In this document: positions 9,947-19,324 of the stretch, in pieces
How positions within the stretch are numbered: the stretch's first letter is position 1
Layout of the letters: the number at the start of each line of letters is the position of its first letter
Translations under genes and position numbers: made by a program
Notes under the pieces: model-generated
What the model saw: the letters and a program-made list of their open reading frames with translations, nothing else
Database searches by the model: none
What the model was told of the DNA's origin: nothing
Assembly (NCBI GenBank): GCA_002551355.1
Contig: NTHE01000015.1
Coordinates: 62,001 to 126,000, forward strand
Source: Streptomyces sp. man185
GTDB taxonomy: Bacteria; Actinomycetota; Actinomycetes; Streptomycetales; Streptomycetaceae
Direction of reading: 5' to 3'
DNA length: 64,000 nt

Positions 9947-10330
9947 TTAGAACTTCAGCCCGGCTTCACGGGCGGCGTCAGCCAGAGCGGCAATCCGCCC
10001 GGCGTACTGGTTACCACCGCGGTCAAACACGACGGCCTCGACGCCTGCGGCCTTGGCGCGCTCGGCGACCAGGGCGCCGACCTGCTGGGCCTGGGCGCTC
10101 TTGTCACCCTCGCCACCACGGATCGAGGTGTCCAGGGTCGACGCCGACGCGAGCGTGTGGCCCGCGATGTCGTCGATGACCTGGGCCACGATGTGGCGGT
10201 TGGAACGCGTCACGACCAAGCGAGGACGCTCCGGCGAACCGGAGATGTGCTTGCGGACGCGGATGTGGCGGCGCTTGAGGGCGGCACGCTTGTACGCGTC
10301 GCCCTTGGCGATCTTCACACCGTATGCCAT
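9947..10330 (-). CDS. rplR: 50S ribosomal protein L18
   Basis: 127-residue 5S rRNA-binding protein. Recognised from [20 protein letters not shown] and the C-terminal [20 protein letters not shown]. The ATG at 10330 is two bases after the rplF stop. Confidence 0.97.
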   Translation of the reverse strand: MAYGVKIAKGDAYKRAALKRRHIRVRKHISGSPERPRLVVTRSNRHIVAQVIDDIAGHTLASASTLDTSIRGGEGDKSAQAQQVGALVAERAKAAGVEAVVFDRGGNQYAGRIAALADAAREAGLKF

Positions 10331-10332
10331 GG

Positions 10333-10872
10333 CTACTTACCAGCCTTTCCGACCTTGCGGCGGATGACCTCGCCCGCGTACTTGACGCCCTTGGCCTTGT
10401 ACGGGTCGGGCTTCCGCAGCTTGCGGATGTTGGCGGCTACCTCGCCGACCTTCTGCTTGTCGATGCCCTCGACGCTGAGCTTCGTGGGCGACTCGACCTT
10501 GAAGGTGATGCCTTCCGGAGCCTCGATGAGGATCGGGTGGCTGTAGCCCAGGGCGAACTCCAGGTTGGAGCCCTTCGCCTGGACGCGGTAACCGACACCG
10601 CTGATCTCGAGCGCCTTGGTGTAACCCGTGGTCACGCCGGTGATCATGTTCGCCACCAGCGTGCGGGACAGGCCGTGGAGGGCCTTGTTCTGACGCTCGT
10701 CGTTCGGACGGGAGACGTTGAGCACGCCGTCCTCGCCCTTGGAGACCTCGATCGGCGCGGCAACGGTGTGCGTGAGGGAACCCTTGGGGCCCTTCACCGC
10801 GACCGTACGGCCATCGATGGTGACGTCCACACCGGCGGGAACCTGGATGGGGAGCTTGCCGATTCGCGACAT
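10333..10872 (-). CDS. rplF: 50S ribosomal protein L6
   Basis: 179 residues with two tandem L6 folds. It begins [20 protein letters not shown] and ends with the [16 protein letters not shown] signature near the factor-binding site. Located between rpsH and rplR in the spc cluster. Confidence 0.97.
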   Translation of the reverse strand: MSRIGKLPIQVPAGVDVTIDGRTVAVKGPKGSLTHTVAAPIEVSKGEDGVLNVSRPNDERQNKALHGLSRTLVANMITGVTTGYTKALEISGVGYRVQAKGSNLEFALGYSHPILIEAPEGITFKVESPTKLSVEGIDKQKVGEVAANIRKLRKPDPYKAKGVKYAGEVIRRKVGKAGK

Positions 10873-10893
10873 GAGCTTTCCTTCCTTTCCCGA

Positions 10894-11292
10894 CTACCAG
10901 ACGTAGGCGAGGACTTCCCCACCTACGCCCTTCTTGCCTGCCTGCTGGCCGGTCAGGAGACCGTGGGACGTGGAGATGATCGCCACGCCCAGGCCGCCGA
11001 GGACCTTCGGCAGGTTGGTGGACTTTGCGTATACACGCAGACCCGGCTTCGAAATCCGCTTGATGCCGGCGATCGAGCGCTCGCGGTTCGGGCCGAACTT
11101 CAGCTCGAGGACGAGGTTCTTGCCGACCTCGGCGTCCTCGACCTTCCAGCCGGTGATGAAGCCCTCCTGCTGGAGGATCTCCGCGATGTGCGACTTGATC
11201 TTGCTGTGCGGCATCGCGACATCGTCGTGATATGCCGAGTTCGCGTTACGCAGACGCGTGAGCATGTCTGCGATGGGATCAGTCATGGTCAT
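10894..11292 (-). CDS. rpsH: 30S ribosomal protein S8
   Basis: 132 residues beginning [20 protein letters not shown]. It is a primary 16S rRNA binder and, in other bacteria, the translational repressor of the spc operon. Two ATGs (11292 and 11286) are possible; the first gives the usual 132-residue length and better spacing to GAAGG. A 223-base gap upstream, to rpsN, breaks the otherwise tight spacing of this cluster. Confidence 0.96.
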   Translation of the reverse strand: MTMTDPIADMLTRLRNANSAYHDDVAMPHSKIKSHIAEILQQEGFITGWKVEDAEVGKNLVLELKFGPNRERSIAGIKRISKPGLRVYAKSTNLPKVLGGLGVAIISTSHGLLTGQQAGKKGVGGEVLAYVW

Positions 11293-11515
11293 GAGTTGGC
11301 CTTCGGCCTCTCTCGCCGGGGTTTCCTGTATGCGCCATCCCTCTCCCCACTCAGTGGCGGGACGGGTGCGGTGCGGGGACCTACGGCGTAGTAAGTCGGT
11401 CGTGGGCGGCAGGCGCCCAACCCTTCAAGCCTACGGCATGAAAGGAGGGGCTCCTGCCGACCAGATACTTACCGAGAGTCTCCAGAACTTCCCTTTGCCC
11501 GAGGGCAGAGGGGAG

Positions 11516-11701
11516 TTACCAGGAGCTCTTGGTCACGCCCGGCAGCTCGCCACGGTGAGCCATCTCACGAAGGCACACGCGGCACAGGCCGAACTTGCGG
11601 TAGACGGAGTGGGGCCGGCCGCAGCGCTGGCAGCGGGTGTACCCGCGAACGCCGAACTTCGGCTTACGGGCGGCCTTAGCGATCAGAGCCTTCTTCGCCA
11701 C
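11516..11701 (-). CDS. rpsN: 30S ribosomal protein S14 type Z
   Basis: 61-residue zinc-binding S14 with ligands Cys24, Cys27, Cys40 and Cys43 ([20 protein letters not shown]). GTG start at 11701, two bases after the rplE stop. The zinc-free long form, if present, lies outside this window. Confidence 0.96.
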   Translation of the reverse strand: MAKKALIAKAARKPKFGVRGYTRCQRCGRPHSVYRKFGLCRVCLREMAHRGELPGVTKSSW

Positions 11702-11703
11702 GG

Positions 11704-12261
11704 TCAGTTCTCCTTGAACGGGAAGCCGAGGTGACGAAGGAGGGCACGACCCTCGTCGTCGTTGGTCGCCGTGGTGACCACGGTGATGTCCATGCCCCGG
11801 ACCCGGTCGATCTTGTCCTGGTCGATCTCGTGGAACATGACCTGCTCCGTGAGACCGAAGGTGTAGTTGCCACGGCCGTCGAACTGCTTCGGCGACAGGC
11901 CACGGAAGTCACGGATACGCGGAAGCGCGAGCGACAGCGTACGGTCCAGGAACTCCCACATCCGGTCACCGCGGAGGGTGACGTGGCAGCCGATCGGCTG
12001 GCCCTCGCGCAGCTTGAACTGCGCGATGGACTTGCGGGCCTTCGTGACGGCCGGCTTCTGGCCGGTGATCGTGGTGAGGTCCTTGACGGCACCGTCGATC
12101 AGCTTGGAGTCGCGGGCGGCGTCGCCCACACCCATGTTGACCACGATCTTGACCAGACCGGGAACCTGCATGACGTTCTCGTAGGAGAACTCCTCACGCA
12201 GCTTGCCGGCGATTTCCTCGCGGTAGCGCGTCTTGAGACGCGGCGCAGTGGTGGTCGTCAT
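11704..12261 (-). CDS. rplE: 50S ribosomal protein L5
   Basis: 185-residue 5S rRNA-binding protein that contacts S13 and P-site tRNA. Contains [20 protein letters not shown] and [20 protein letters not shown]. The start codon overlaps the rplX stop by one base, so translation is coupled. Confidence 0.97.
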   Translation of the reverse strand: MTTTTAPRLKTRYREEIAGKLREEFSYENVMQVPGLVKIVVNMGVGDAARDSKLIDGAVKDLTTITGQKPAVTKARKSIAQFKLREGQPIGCHVTLRGDRMWEFLDRTLSLALPRIRDFRGLSPKQFDGRGNYTFGLTEQVMFHEIDQDKIDRVRGMDITVVTTATNDDEGRALLRHLGFPFKEN

Positions 12262-12584
12262 CAGATGTCCTCACCGGTCCGCTTGGCAACGCGGATCTTG
12301 TTGCCCTCGTCGTCAAAGCGGTAGCCGACGCGGGAGACAACCTTGTTGCCGTCCTTCTCCACAACCAGCTGAACGTTGCTGACGTGGATCGGGGCCTCGG
12401 TGGTGACAATGCCACCCGTCTGCGAACCGCGAGCCGTCTGACCGGCCTTGGTGTGCTTCTTGACCCGGTTGACACCCTCGACGAGGACGCGGTCCTGAGC
12501 GGGGTAGGCCACGATGACCTTGCCCTGCTTGCCCTTGTCCTTACCGGTGATGACCTGAACCAGGTCGCCCTTCTTGATCTTCAT
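12261..12584 (-). CDS. rplX: 50S ribosomal protein L24
   Basis: 107-residue assembly-initiator protein with an N-terminal KOW motif ([20 protein letters not shown]). ATG at 12584, two bases after the rplN stop. Confidence 0.97.
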   Translation of the reverse strand: MKIKKGDLVQVITGKDKGKQGKVIVAYPAQDRVLVEGVNRVKKHTKAGQTARGSQTGGIVTTEAPIHVSNVQLVVEKDGNKVVSRVGYRFDDEGNKIRVAKRTGEDI

Positions 12585-12586
12585 GC

Positions 12587-12955
12587 TTACAGCACCTCCG
12601 GCGCGAGCGAGATGATCTTCATGAACTTCTTCTCGCGCAGCTCCCGGCCCACCGGGCCGAAGATGCGGGTGCCGCGGGGGTCGCCGTCGTTCTTCAGAAT
12701 GACGGCGGCGTTCTCGTCGAAGCGGATGTACGAGCCATCCTGACGACGACGCTCCTTGACGGTGCGAACGATGACGGCCTTGACGACGTCACCCTTCTTC
12801 ACGTTGCCACCGGGGATCGCGTCCTTGACGGTGGCGACGATGACGTCACCGATACCCGCGTAGCGGCGACCCGAGCCACCGAGAACACGAATGGTGAGAA
12901 TTTCCTTCGCACCCGTGTTGTCGGCGACGCGCAGTCGCGACTCCTGCTGGATCAC
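12587..12955 (-). CDS. rplN: 50S ribosomal protein L14
   Basis: 122 residues, beginning [20 protein letters not shown], at the subunit interface. GTG start at 12955. It is the first gene of the spc-type group; a strong hairpin lies between it and rpsQ. Confidence 0.97.
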   Translation of the reverse strand: MIQQESRLRVADNTGAKEILTIRVLGGSGRRYAGIGDVIVATVKDAIPGGNVKKGDVVKAVIVRTVKERRRQDGSYIRFDENAAVILKNDGDPRGTRIFGPVGRELREKKFMKIISLAPEVL

Positions 12956-12988
12956 GTCTATCTCCTGATCGTCTGCCGGTTCCCGGCG

Positions 12989-13016
12989 GGTGCCTCTCCG
13001 TTACCGGAGAGGCACC
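12989..13016 (-). terminator. Hairpin at the S10/spc boundary
   Basis: Perfect 12-base arms GGTGCCTCTCCG (12989-13000) and its complement (13005-13016) with a four-base loop lie in the rpsQ-rplN gap of about 107 bases. There is no U-run. It may partly terminate the S10 transcript or be an mRNA-processing site. Confidence 0.55.
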
Positions 13017-13062
13017 TCACCGAGCCTGGCGGAACTGACCTGAGGGGAGAATCCCTCAGGAA

Positions 13063-13347
13063 TTACTTGGCCTTCTCGAGGATCTCGACGATGCGCCAGC
13101 GCTTCGAGGCGGACAGCGGACGCGTCTCCATGATGATGACGCGGTCGCCGACGCCTGCAGCGTTCTGCTCGTCGTGGGCCTTGAGCTTGTTCGTACGGCG
13201 GATGACCTTGCCGTACAGCGCGTGCTTGACGCGGTCCTCGACAGCGACGACGACGGTCTTGTCCATCTTGTCGCTGACGACCAGACCCTCACGGGTCTTG
13301 CGGAAACCGCGGTCGGTGTTCGTCTCAGTCACAGTCTTCTCGCTCAT
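13063..13347 (-). CDS. rpsQ: 30S ribosomal protein S17
   Basis: 94-residue OB-fold protein binding 16S rRNA. Contains [20 protein letters not shown] and ends [12 protein letters not shown]. The ATG at 13347 overlaps the rpmC stop by one base. Confidence 0.97.
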   Translation of the reverse strand: MSEKTVTETNTDRGFRKTREGLVVSDKMDKTVVVAVEDRVKHALYGKVIRRTNKLKAHDEQNAAGVGDRVIIMETRPLSASKRWRIVEILEKAK

Positions 13348-13571
13348 CAGGCGCTCTCCACCGTCTCGATGCCCAGCTCGCGCTCACGCATCAGGGTGTA
13401 GATCCGGGCGATGTCCTTACGGACGGACTTGAGCCGGCCGTGGTTCTCGAGCTGGCCCGTCGCCGCCTGGAAACGGAGGTTGAACAGCTCTTCCTTGGCT
13501 TCGCGGAGCTTGTTGAGGAGCTCCTCGTCGCCCAGCTCGCGCAGCTCGGACGCCTTGGTACCGGCCGACAT
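13347..13571 (-). CDS. rpmC: 50S ribosomal protein L29
   Basis: 74-residue exit-tunnel protein. Contains [20 protein letters not shown] and [15 protein letters not shown] use the ATG at 13571, which overlaps the rplP stop (TGATG), rather than the preceding GTG. Confidence 0.96.
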   Translation of the reverse strand: MSAGTKASELRELGDEELLNKLREAKEELFNLRFQAATGQLENHGRLKSVRKDIARIYTLMRERELGIETVESA

Positions 13572-13990
13572 CACGACTCACCTGCCTCGCGCCGAACGAT
13601 CCGGCACTTCATCGGAAGCTTGTGAGCAGCGCGGGTGAGCGCCTCACGAGCAATCTTCTCGTTCGGGTAGGACAGCTCGAACATCACCCGACCCGGCTTG
13701 ACGTTCGCGATCCACCACTCGGGAGAACCCTTACCGGAACCCATGCGGGTCTCGGCAGGCTTCTTCGTCAGGGGACGGTCCGGGTAGATGTTGATCCAGA
13801 CCTTGCCGCCACGCTTGATGTGACGGGTCATCGCGATACGAGCGGACTCGATCTGACGGTTCGTCACGTACGCCGGGGTCAGCGCCTGGATGCCGTACTC
13901 GCCGAACGCAACCTGCGTGCCACCCTTGGACATACCGCTGCGCTTCGGGTGGTGCTGCTTGCGGTGCTTGACCCTACGGGGGATCAGCAT
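13571..13990 (-). CDS. rplP: 50S ribosomal protein L16
   Basis: 139-residue protein near the A-site tRNA elbow. Begins [20 protein letters not shown] and contains [20 protein letters not shown]. Located between rpsC and rpmC. Confidence 0.97.
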   Translation of the reverse strand: MLIPRRVKHRKQHHPKRSGMSKGGTQVAFGEYGIQALTPAYVTNRQIESARIAMTRHIKRGGKVWINIYPDRPLTKKPAETRMGSGKGSPEWWIANVKPGRVMFELSYPNEKIAREALTRAAHKLPMKCRIVRREAGES

Positions 13991-13995
13991 TTCGG

Positions 13996-14832
13996 TCAGG
14001 CCTCCGTTCCGGTGCTCTCAGCAGCCGGAGCAGCGGCGGCGGGAGCGTCGGCCTTGGGGGCCTCGGCTGCCGGCGACTGCTGCGGCTTACGGCCGCGACC
14101 GCCACGCTCGCCACCACGGCCACCGCGGCCGGCCGGGCGGTCAGCGCCGCCACGAGCCGGACGGTTGCCGGCGCGGGCCGCGGCGTTCTCGGCGCGAACC
14201 TCGGCGATGTTCTTGACGTCGCCCTTGTAGATCCAGACCTTCACGCCGATGCGGCCGAAGGTCGTCTTGGCCTCGAAGAAGCCGTAGTCGACGTTCGCAC
14301 GGAGGGTGTGCAGGGGCACGCGGCCCTCGCGGTAGAACTCCGAGCGGGACATCTCGGCGCCGCCGAGGCGACCGCCGCACTGGATCTTGATGCCCTTGGC
14401 GCCGGCCTTCATCGAGCTCTGCATGCTCTTGCGCATGGCCCGACGGAAGGAGACGCGGGAGGAGAGCTGCTCGGCGACGGCCTGGGCCACCAGCTGAGCG
14501 TCCACCTCGGGGTTCTTGACCTCGAGGATGTTCAGCTGGACCTGCTTGCCGGTCAGCTTCTCCAGCTCGCCGCGGATGCGATCGGCCTCGGCGCCACGGC
14601 GACCGATGACGATGCCCGGACGGGCGGTGTGGATGTCAACGCGGACGCGGTCGCGGGTGCGCTCGATCTCGACCTTCGAGATGCCGGCCCGCTCCATGCC
14701 CTTCGTCATCATGCGACGAATGGCGACGTCTTCCTTGACGTAGTCCTTGTACAGCTTGTCGGCGTACCAACGGGACTTGAAGTCCGTGGTGATGCCGAGC
14801 CGGAACCCGTGCGGGTTTACCTTCTGGCCCAT
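13996..14832 (-). CDS. rpsC: 30S ribosomal protein S3
   Basis: 278 residues. Begins [20 protein letters not shown]; the KH domain carries the [14 protein letters not shown] signature, followed by the S3 C-terminal domain to about residue 210. The last 65 residues are a Gly/Arg-rich stretch and then an Ala/Pro-rich tail, an extension common in Streptomyces. The start overlaps the rplV stop by one base (TAATG). Confidence 0.97.
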   Translation of the reverse strand: MGQKVNPHGFRLGITTDFKSRWYADKLYKDYVKEDVAIRRMMTKGMERAGISKVEIERTRDRVRVDIHTARPGIVIGRRGAEADRIRGELEKLTGKQVQLNILEVKNPEVDAQLVAQAVAEQLSSRVSFRRAMRKSMQSSMKAGAKGIKIQCGGRLGGAEMSRSEFYREGRVPLHTLRANVDYGFFEAKTTFGRIGVKVWIYKGDVKNIAEVRAENAAARAGNRPARGGADRPAGRGGRGGERGGRGRKPQQSPAAEAPKADAPAAAAPAAESTGTEA

Positions 14833-15179
14833 TACCGGGTTCCTTCCTTGCTGCTGACGACCACGGTGATGTGGCTGGTCCGCTTACGGATCCGGTAGGC
14901 ACGGCCCTGAGCACGCGGACGGAACCGCTTCAGGGTCGGGCCCTCGTCCACGTACGCCTCGCTGATGACCAGCGAAGAGGCGTCGGTGTGGTCGTAGTTG
15001 TGTGCAGCGTTGGCAATGGCGCTGTCCAGCACCTTGCCAACCGGCACGCTCGCGGCCTGCGGGGCGAAACGCAGGACCGCCTGAGCCTCCGTGGCATCCA
15101 TGCCACGGATGAGGTCCACCACTCGGCGGGCCTTCATGGGCGTGACGCGGATGTACCGCGCCTGGGCCCTGGCTTCCAT
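14832..15179 (-). CDS. rplV: 50S ribosomal protein L22
   Basis: 115-residue protein lining the exit tunnel; its beta-hairpin carries [21 protein letters not shown] chose the ATG at 15179 ([20 protein letters not shown]) because it has AAGGGA upstream and gives the usual length. In-frame ATGs at 15215 and 15203 would add residues without homology. Confidence 0.93.
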   Translation of the reverse strand: MEARAQARYIRVTPMKARRVVDLIRGMDATEAQAVLRFAPQAASVPVGKVLDSAIANAAHNYDHTDASSLVISEAYVDEGPTLKRFRPRAQGRAYRIRKRTSHITVVVSSKEGTR

Positions 15180-15221
15180 GGTTGTCCCTTCGGTGTAAGT
15201 CATAGTCGTTTCCACCCCGCG

Positions 15222-15503
15222 CTAGCGGCGCTTCGACTTCCGGTCGTCCTTGACGTGGCCGCGGAAGGTGCGAGTCGGCGAGAACTCGCCGAGCTTGTGG
15301 CCGACCATCGACTCGGTGACGAACACCGGGACGTGGATCTTGCCGTTGTGCACCGCGATGGTGTGACCCAGCATGGCCGGGACGATCATCGAGCGACGGG
15401 ACCAGGTCTTGATGACGTTCTTGGTCCCCGCGTCGTTCTGTACGTCCACCTTCTTGATGAGGTGGCCGTCGACGAAGGGCCCCTTCTTGAGACTGCGCGG
15501 CAT
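15222..15503 (-). CDS. rpsS: 30S ribosomal protein S19
   Basis: 93-residue head protein that pairs with S13. Begins [20 protein letters not shown] and contains the [16 protein letters not shown] signature. Between rplB and rplV. Confidence 0.97.
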   Translation of the reverse strand: MPRSLKKGPFVDGHLIKKVDVQNDAGTKNVIKTWSRRSMIVPAMLGHTIAVHNGKIHVPVFVTESMVGHKLGEFSPTRTFRGHVKDDRKSKRR

Positions 15504-15515
15504 CTAAACCCGCTC

Positions 15516-16352
15516 CTAGCGCTTCTTGTTCGTCTTGCGGCGGCGGACGATGTACTTGTTGCTCGCCTTCTTGGGAGAACGAGTACGACCCTCCTTCTGA
15601 CCCCACGGCGAGACCGGGTGACGTCCACCGGAGGTCTTGCCTTCACCACCACCGTGCGGGTGGTCAACCGGGTTCATCGCGACACCGCGGACGGTCGGGC
15701 GAACGCCCTTCCAGCGCATGCGGCCGGCCTTGCCCCAGTTGATGTTCGACTGCTCGGCGTTGCCGACCTCACCGATCGTCGCGCGGCAGCGCGCGTCGAC
15801 CAGGCGGATCTCACCGGACGGCATACGAAGGTGGGCCATGGTGCCCTCCTTCGCCAGCAGCTGCACGGAGGCACCCGCGGAACGGGCGAACTTCGCGCCG
15901 CCGCCGGGCCGCAGCTCGATGGCGTGGATGGTCGTACCGACCGGGATGTTGCGCAGCGCCAGGTTGTTACCGGGCTTGATGTCGGCGGCCGGACCGTTCT
16001 CGACACGGTCACCCTGCGACAGGCCACGGGGAGCGACGATGTAACGCTTCTCGCCGTCCGCGTAGTGCAGCAGCGCGATGCGCGCGGTGCGGTTCGGGTC
16101 GTACTCGATGTGCGCGACCTTGGCCGGCACGCCGTCCTTGTCGTGACGACGGAAGTCGATCACGCGGTAGGCGCGCTTGTGGCCACCACCCTGGTGGCGA
16201 ACGGTCACACGACCGGCGTTGTTACGGCCGCCCTTGCTGTGCAGGGGGCGGACCAGCGACTTCTCCGGCGTGGACCGCGTGATCTCGACAAAGTCGGCGA
16301 CGCTGGAGCCACGACGGCCCGGGGTCGTCGGCTTGTACTTGCGGATACCCAT
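15516..16352 (-). CDS. rplB: 50S ribosomal protein L2
   Basis: 278-residue protein essential for subunit association and the peptidyl-transferase centre. Contains [20 protein letters not shown] and the C-terminal [20 protein letters not shown] loop, with the conserved His residues. Between rplW and rpsS. Confidence 0.98.
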   Translation of the reverse strand: MGIRKYKPTTPGRRGSSVADFVEITRSTPEKSLVRPLHSKGGRNNAGRVTVRHQGGGHKRAYRVIDFRRHDKDGVPAKVAHIEYDPNRTARIALLHYADGEKRYIVAPRGLSQGDRVENGPAADIKPGNNLALRNIPVGTTIHAIELRPGGGAKFARSAGASVQLLAKEGTMAHLRMPSGEIRLVDARCRATIGEVGNAEQSNINWGKAGRMRWKGVRPTVRGVAMNPVDHPHGGGEGKTSGGRHPVSPWGQKEGRTRSPKKASNKYIVRRRKTNKKR

Positions 16353-16391
16353 TTCTCAGTCCTCGTCCGATTCCGGACGACTCGACCTCAC

Positions 16392-16715
16392 TTAGGAGGT
16401 CGGGCCGCCGAAGATGTCGATACGGTCGCCCTCGGCGAGGGTCACGATGGCGCGCTTCGTGTCGGCGCGCTTGCCGAAACCGGTGCGGGTGCGCTTGCGC
16501 TTGCCCTGCCGGTTGATCGTGTTGACCCCGGTGACCTTGACCGAGAAGACCGCTTCCACGGCCTGCTTGATCTGGGTCTTGTTGGAGCCGGGCGCGACGA
16601 TGAACGTGTACTTGTTCTCGTCGAGCAGCGCGTAGCTCTTCTCGGAGACCACGGGCTTGACGAGAACGTCACGCGGGTCCGAGTACGTCTTGCTGGTAAC
16701 GGTCGCCTCGCTCAT
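16392..16715 (-). CDS. rplW: 50S ribosomal protein L23
   Basis: 107-residue exit-tunnel protein and docking site for SRP and trigger factor. Contains [20 protein letters not shown]. The ATG overlaps the rplD stop by one base. Confidence 0.97.
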   Translation of the reverse strand: MSEATVTSKTYSDPRDVLVKPVVSEKSYALLDENKYTFIVAPGSNKTQIKQAVEAVFSVKVTGVNTINRQGKRKRTRTGFGKRADTKRAIVTLAEGDRIDIFGGPTS

Positions 16716-17365
16716 CAGGCGTCGCTCCCTTCGGTCTCAGCGGTCTGGGGGCCAGACACGAAGGACTCGAAAGCGGCCTGGGTGAAGACCACGTCGTCAG
16801 AGACGATCACGTCGTACGTGTTGAGCTGGCCCGGCTCCAGGATGTGCACCTGGGGCAGGTTGCGCGCGGACAGCCACGCGGCCTCGTCGGCGCGGTCGAC
16901 GACCAGGAGCAGGTTCTGGCGCTCCGAGATCTTGCCGAGCAGCGTCTTGGCGGCCTTCGTGGAGGCGGCACCCTCGACCACGCCGGTGACGACGTGGATA
17001 CGGGAGTGACGGGCCCGGTCCGAGAGGGCACCGCGCAGGGCGGCGGCCTTCATCTTCTTCGGGGTCCGCTGCGAGTAGTCACGCGGCTGCGGGCCGTGGA
17101 CGACGCCACCACCGGCGAACTGCGGGGCGCGGGTCGAACCCTGACGGGCGCGGCCGGTGCCCTTCTGACGGTAAGGCTTCTTACCGCCACCGCGGACTTC
17201 ACCGCGGCGCTTGGTCTTGTGCGTGCCCTGACGGGCAGCCGCCAGCTGAGCGACAACGACCTGGTGGATCAGCGGAACGCTGGTCTTCGCGTCGAAGATC
17301 TCCGCGGGGAGGTCGACGGTACCGGCCTTGTCGCCTGCCGGCGAAAGGATGTCAATGGTGCTCAT
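16715..17365 (-). CDS. rplD: 50S ribosomal protein L4
   Basis: 216 residues. The long tunnel loop is visible as [20 protein letters not shown] followed by [13 protein letters not shown]. In E. coli L4 is the repressor of the S10 operon; here no obvious S10-type leader structure like that of E. coli is seen upstream of rpsJ. The start is the ATG at 17365 ([15 protein letters not shown]); the longer frame to 17464 overlaps rplC. Confidence 0.96.
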   Translation of the reverse strand: MSTIDILSPAGDKAGTVDLPAEIFDAKTSVPLIHQVVVAQLAAARQGTHKTKRRGEVRGGGKKPYRQKGTGRARQGSTRAPQFAGGGVVHGPQPRDYSQRTPKKMKAAALRGALSDRARHSRIHVVTGVVEGAASTKAAKTLLGKISERQNLLLVVDRADEAAWLSARNLPQVHILEPGQLNTYDVIVSDDVVFTQAAFESFVSGPQTAETEGSDA

Positions 17366-17369
17366 TACC

Positions 17370-18014
17370 TCAAGCCCCCTTGGCCGCGGTACGGACCAGG
17401 ACGAGGCCGCCGTTCGGACCGGGGACCGCGCCCTTGATGAGGAGCAGACCCTTCTCCGCGTCAACCGCGTGGATGGTCAGGTTCTGGGTGGTGACGCGCT
17501 CGTTACCCATACGGCCCGCCATGCGCATGCCCTTGAAGACACGCCCAGGGGTGGCGCAGCCACCGATGGAACCGGGGGAACGGTGCTTGCGCTGGGTGCC
17601 GTGCCCGGCGCCGAGGCCCTTGAAGTTGTGACGCTTCATGACACCGGCGAAGCCCTTGCCCTTGCTCTTGCCCGTGACGTCAACCTTGACGCCGGACTCG
17701 AACACCTCGGCAGTGACCTCCTGGCCCAGCGTGTACTCGCTGGCGTCAGGGGTGCGGAGCTCCACCAGGTGGCGGCGCGGGGTGACGTCGGCCTTGGCGA
17801 AGTGACCCTTGAGGGGCTTGTTCACCTTGCGCGGGTCGATCTCGCCGAAGGCGATCTGGACCGCTTCGTAGCCGTCGCTGTCGTTGGTGCGAACCTGCGT
17901 CACGACGCACGGCCCGGCCTTGACGACGGTCACCGGGACAACCCGGTTGTTCTCGTCCCAGACCTGGGTCATGCCGAGCTTCTCGCCCAGGACGCCCTTG
18001 ATGTTCTTGCTCAT
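17370..18014 (-). CDS. rplC: 50S ribosomal protein L3
   Basis: 214 residues. Begins [20 protein letters not shown], and its central loop [20 protein letters not shown] approaches the peptidyl-transferase centre; the Gln methylated in other bacteria lies in this loop. It follows rpsJ by 14 bases. Confidence 0.98.
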
Positions 18015-18028
18015 CTCGGCCCGTCCCC

Positions 18029-18337
18029 TCAGAGCTTGATCTCGATGTCGACGCCAGCCGGCAGGTCGAGGCGCATCAGCGAGTCAACCGTCTTCGGCGT
18101 GGGGTCGAGAATGTCGATGAGGCGCTTGTGCGTGCGCATCTCGAAGTGCTCGCGAGAGTCCTTGTACTTGTGCGGCGACTTGATGACGCAGTACACGTTC
18201 TTCTCAGTGGGCAGCGGCACCGGGCCCGCGACCGACGCACCAGTGCGGGTCACCGTCTCGACGATCTTCTTCGCCGAGGAGTCGATGACCTCGTGGTCGT
18301 AGGCCTTGAGCCGGATGCGGATCTTCTGTCCCGCCAT
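18029..18337 (-). CDS. rpsJ: 30S ribosomal protein S10
   Basis: 102-residue protein of the 30S head that also binds NusB in antitermination. Begins [20 protein letters not shown]. The ATG at 18337 is the first start consistent with family length. First gene of the S10 cluster, with a leader of at least 70 bases that contains a hairpin shared with rpsL. Confidence 0.97.
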
Positions 18338-18397
18338 GGCTACTAGTAGTCCTGTCTCTCGTAACGCTCTGGAACCCGGGGGTTCTCTGGACTCCTC

Positions 18398-18424
18398 CGC
18401 CGACCCACGCGGTCGGGCGTGTCG
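18398..18424 (-). promoter_or_regulatory. Leader hairpin shared with rpsL
   Basis: A 27-base segment matches 26926-26952 upstream of rpsL at 26 of 27 positions. Within it CCGACC and GGTCGG pair around GCGTG. It lies about 60 bases upstream of the rpsJ start codon. The function is not known to me. Confidence 0.6.
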
Positions 18425-18716
18425 CATCCCCTCTACGAAAATCTCCCAAAGGAGATCCCAACCAAGGGGGTGCGGACCCTGAGACCGCGGAACCGGGGGC
18501 GGAACACCCACCGGGTGCCTGGCCGGCGCCCTGCATTGCTTCCCGAAAGATTCCCGTACGTCCGGCCCTGGGGGCCGACGAGTACTGTGGGACTCGCTTC
18601 CGGTCCTCCCGGCGGGAGGCGCGCAGCATTGACACTCAACCGAGCAACCTGGTCAGTGTGCCATACGGGGCGCGGGCCTGGCCAATCGAGTCGGGAATCC
18701 TACCCCGAGCGAACGA
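18425..18716 (-). other. rpsJ upstream region, possible promoter
   Basis: No gene is seen. In the rpsJ direction, a weak candidate promoter is TGGCCA (18679-18684), 18 bases, CACACT (18655-18660). The CACACTGACC context resembles the TACACTGACC of the rpoB promoter at 36286. If real, the 5' leader would be about 310 bases. Other weak hexamers exist, so the placement is tentative. Confidence 0.3.
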
Positions 18717-19178
18717 GTGCTCAAACGCGGACACGCATCCGGCGGAGCCGGACCCCCCGCGGACCTGCCGGGACTCCCCGCACGGGCCCTGACAAGATCC
18801 CGCCCCACCGGACCCTGCGCCCGGCCCCGGAACGGCTCGGCCGCTACGACGAGCACCGCGTCCGGCAGCGGCTGCGGGACTCCTACGCGCCCGAGCACAC
18901 CTCGATCGTGGAGACCGGCGGCGCTTTCGCGGGATGCGTGACCCTGCGGACGCCTGGTGGCTGGAGACCTTCCTCCTCTCCCCCGCCCCCCCCAGGGCCG
19001 CGGCATCGGCTCGGCCGTCCTGCGCACCCTGCTGATCCGCACGGACGCGGAGCGGGCGCCGGTACGCCTGGACGTCCTGCGGGGAAGCGCCGCCCGGCGC
19101 CTCTACGAGCGGCACGGGTTCACGCTGGAGCGGGAGGACGCCGTCGACGTGTTCCTGGTGCGCAAGCCCACTCCCTGA
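18717..19178 (+). pseudogene. GNAT-family N-acetyltransferase remnant, multiply frameshifted
   Basis: Pieces of one GNAT domain are found in alternating frames. APERLGRYDEHRVRQRL and IVETGGAFAGCVTLR lie in one frame (to about 18950). DAWWLET and the acetyl-CoA-binding QGRGIGSAVLRTLL then ARRLYERHGF lie in the next (from about 18950 to 19178). A further PADLPGLPARAL fragment, resembling a GNAT N-terminus, is in that second frame near 18760. At least two shifts are needed, so this is a decayed gene rather than one sequencing error. It lies between rpsJ and the PIG-L gene. Confidence 0.7.
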
Positions 19179-19324
19179 CCGGGCAACCCGCCCGCCCCGA
19201 TCGCCGTCTATTCCCCCGCAGGCGCGGCTCGACCGCCGCTGACCTGCGCGAAGAGTCAGGCAGTACGCAGGACAGGGCGGCCGTTCGCCCGCTGCGGGGG
19301 AAGCGGGCGAGCGGAGTGCGCGGC

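Noticed and set aside
18419..19324. Upstream extension of the PIG-L gene to 986 residues
   Set aside because: It crosses the rpsJ leader and the GNAT remnant and precedes the export signal; the ATG at 19325 fits.
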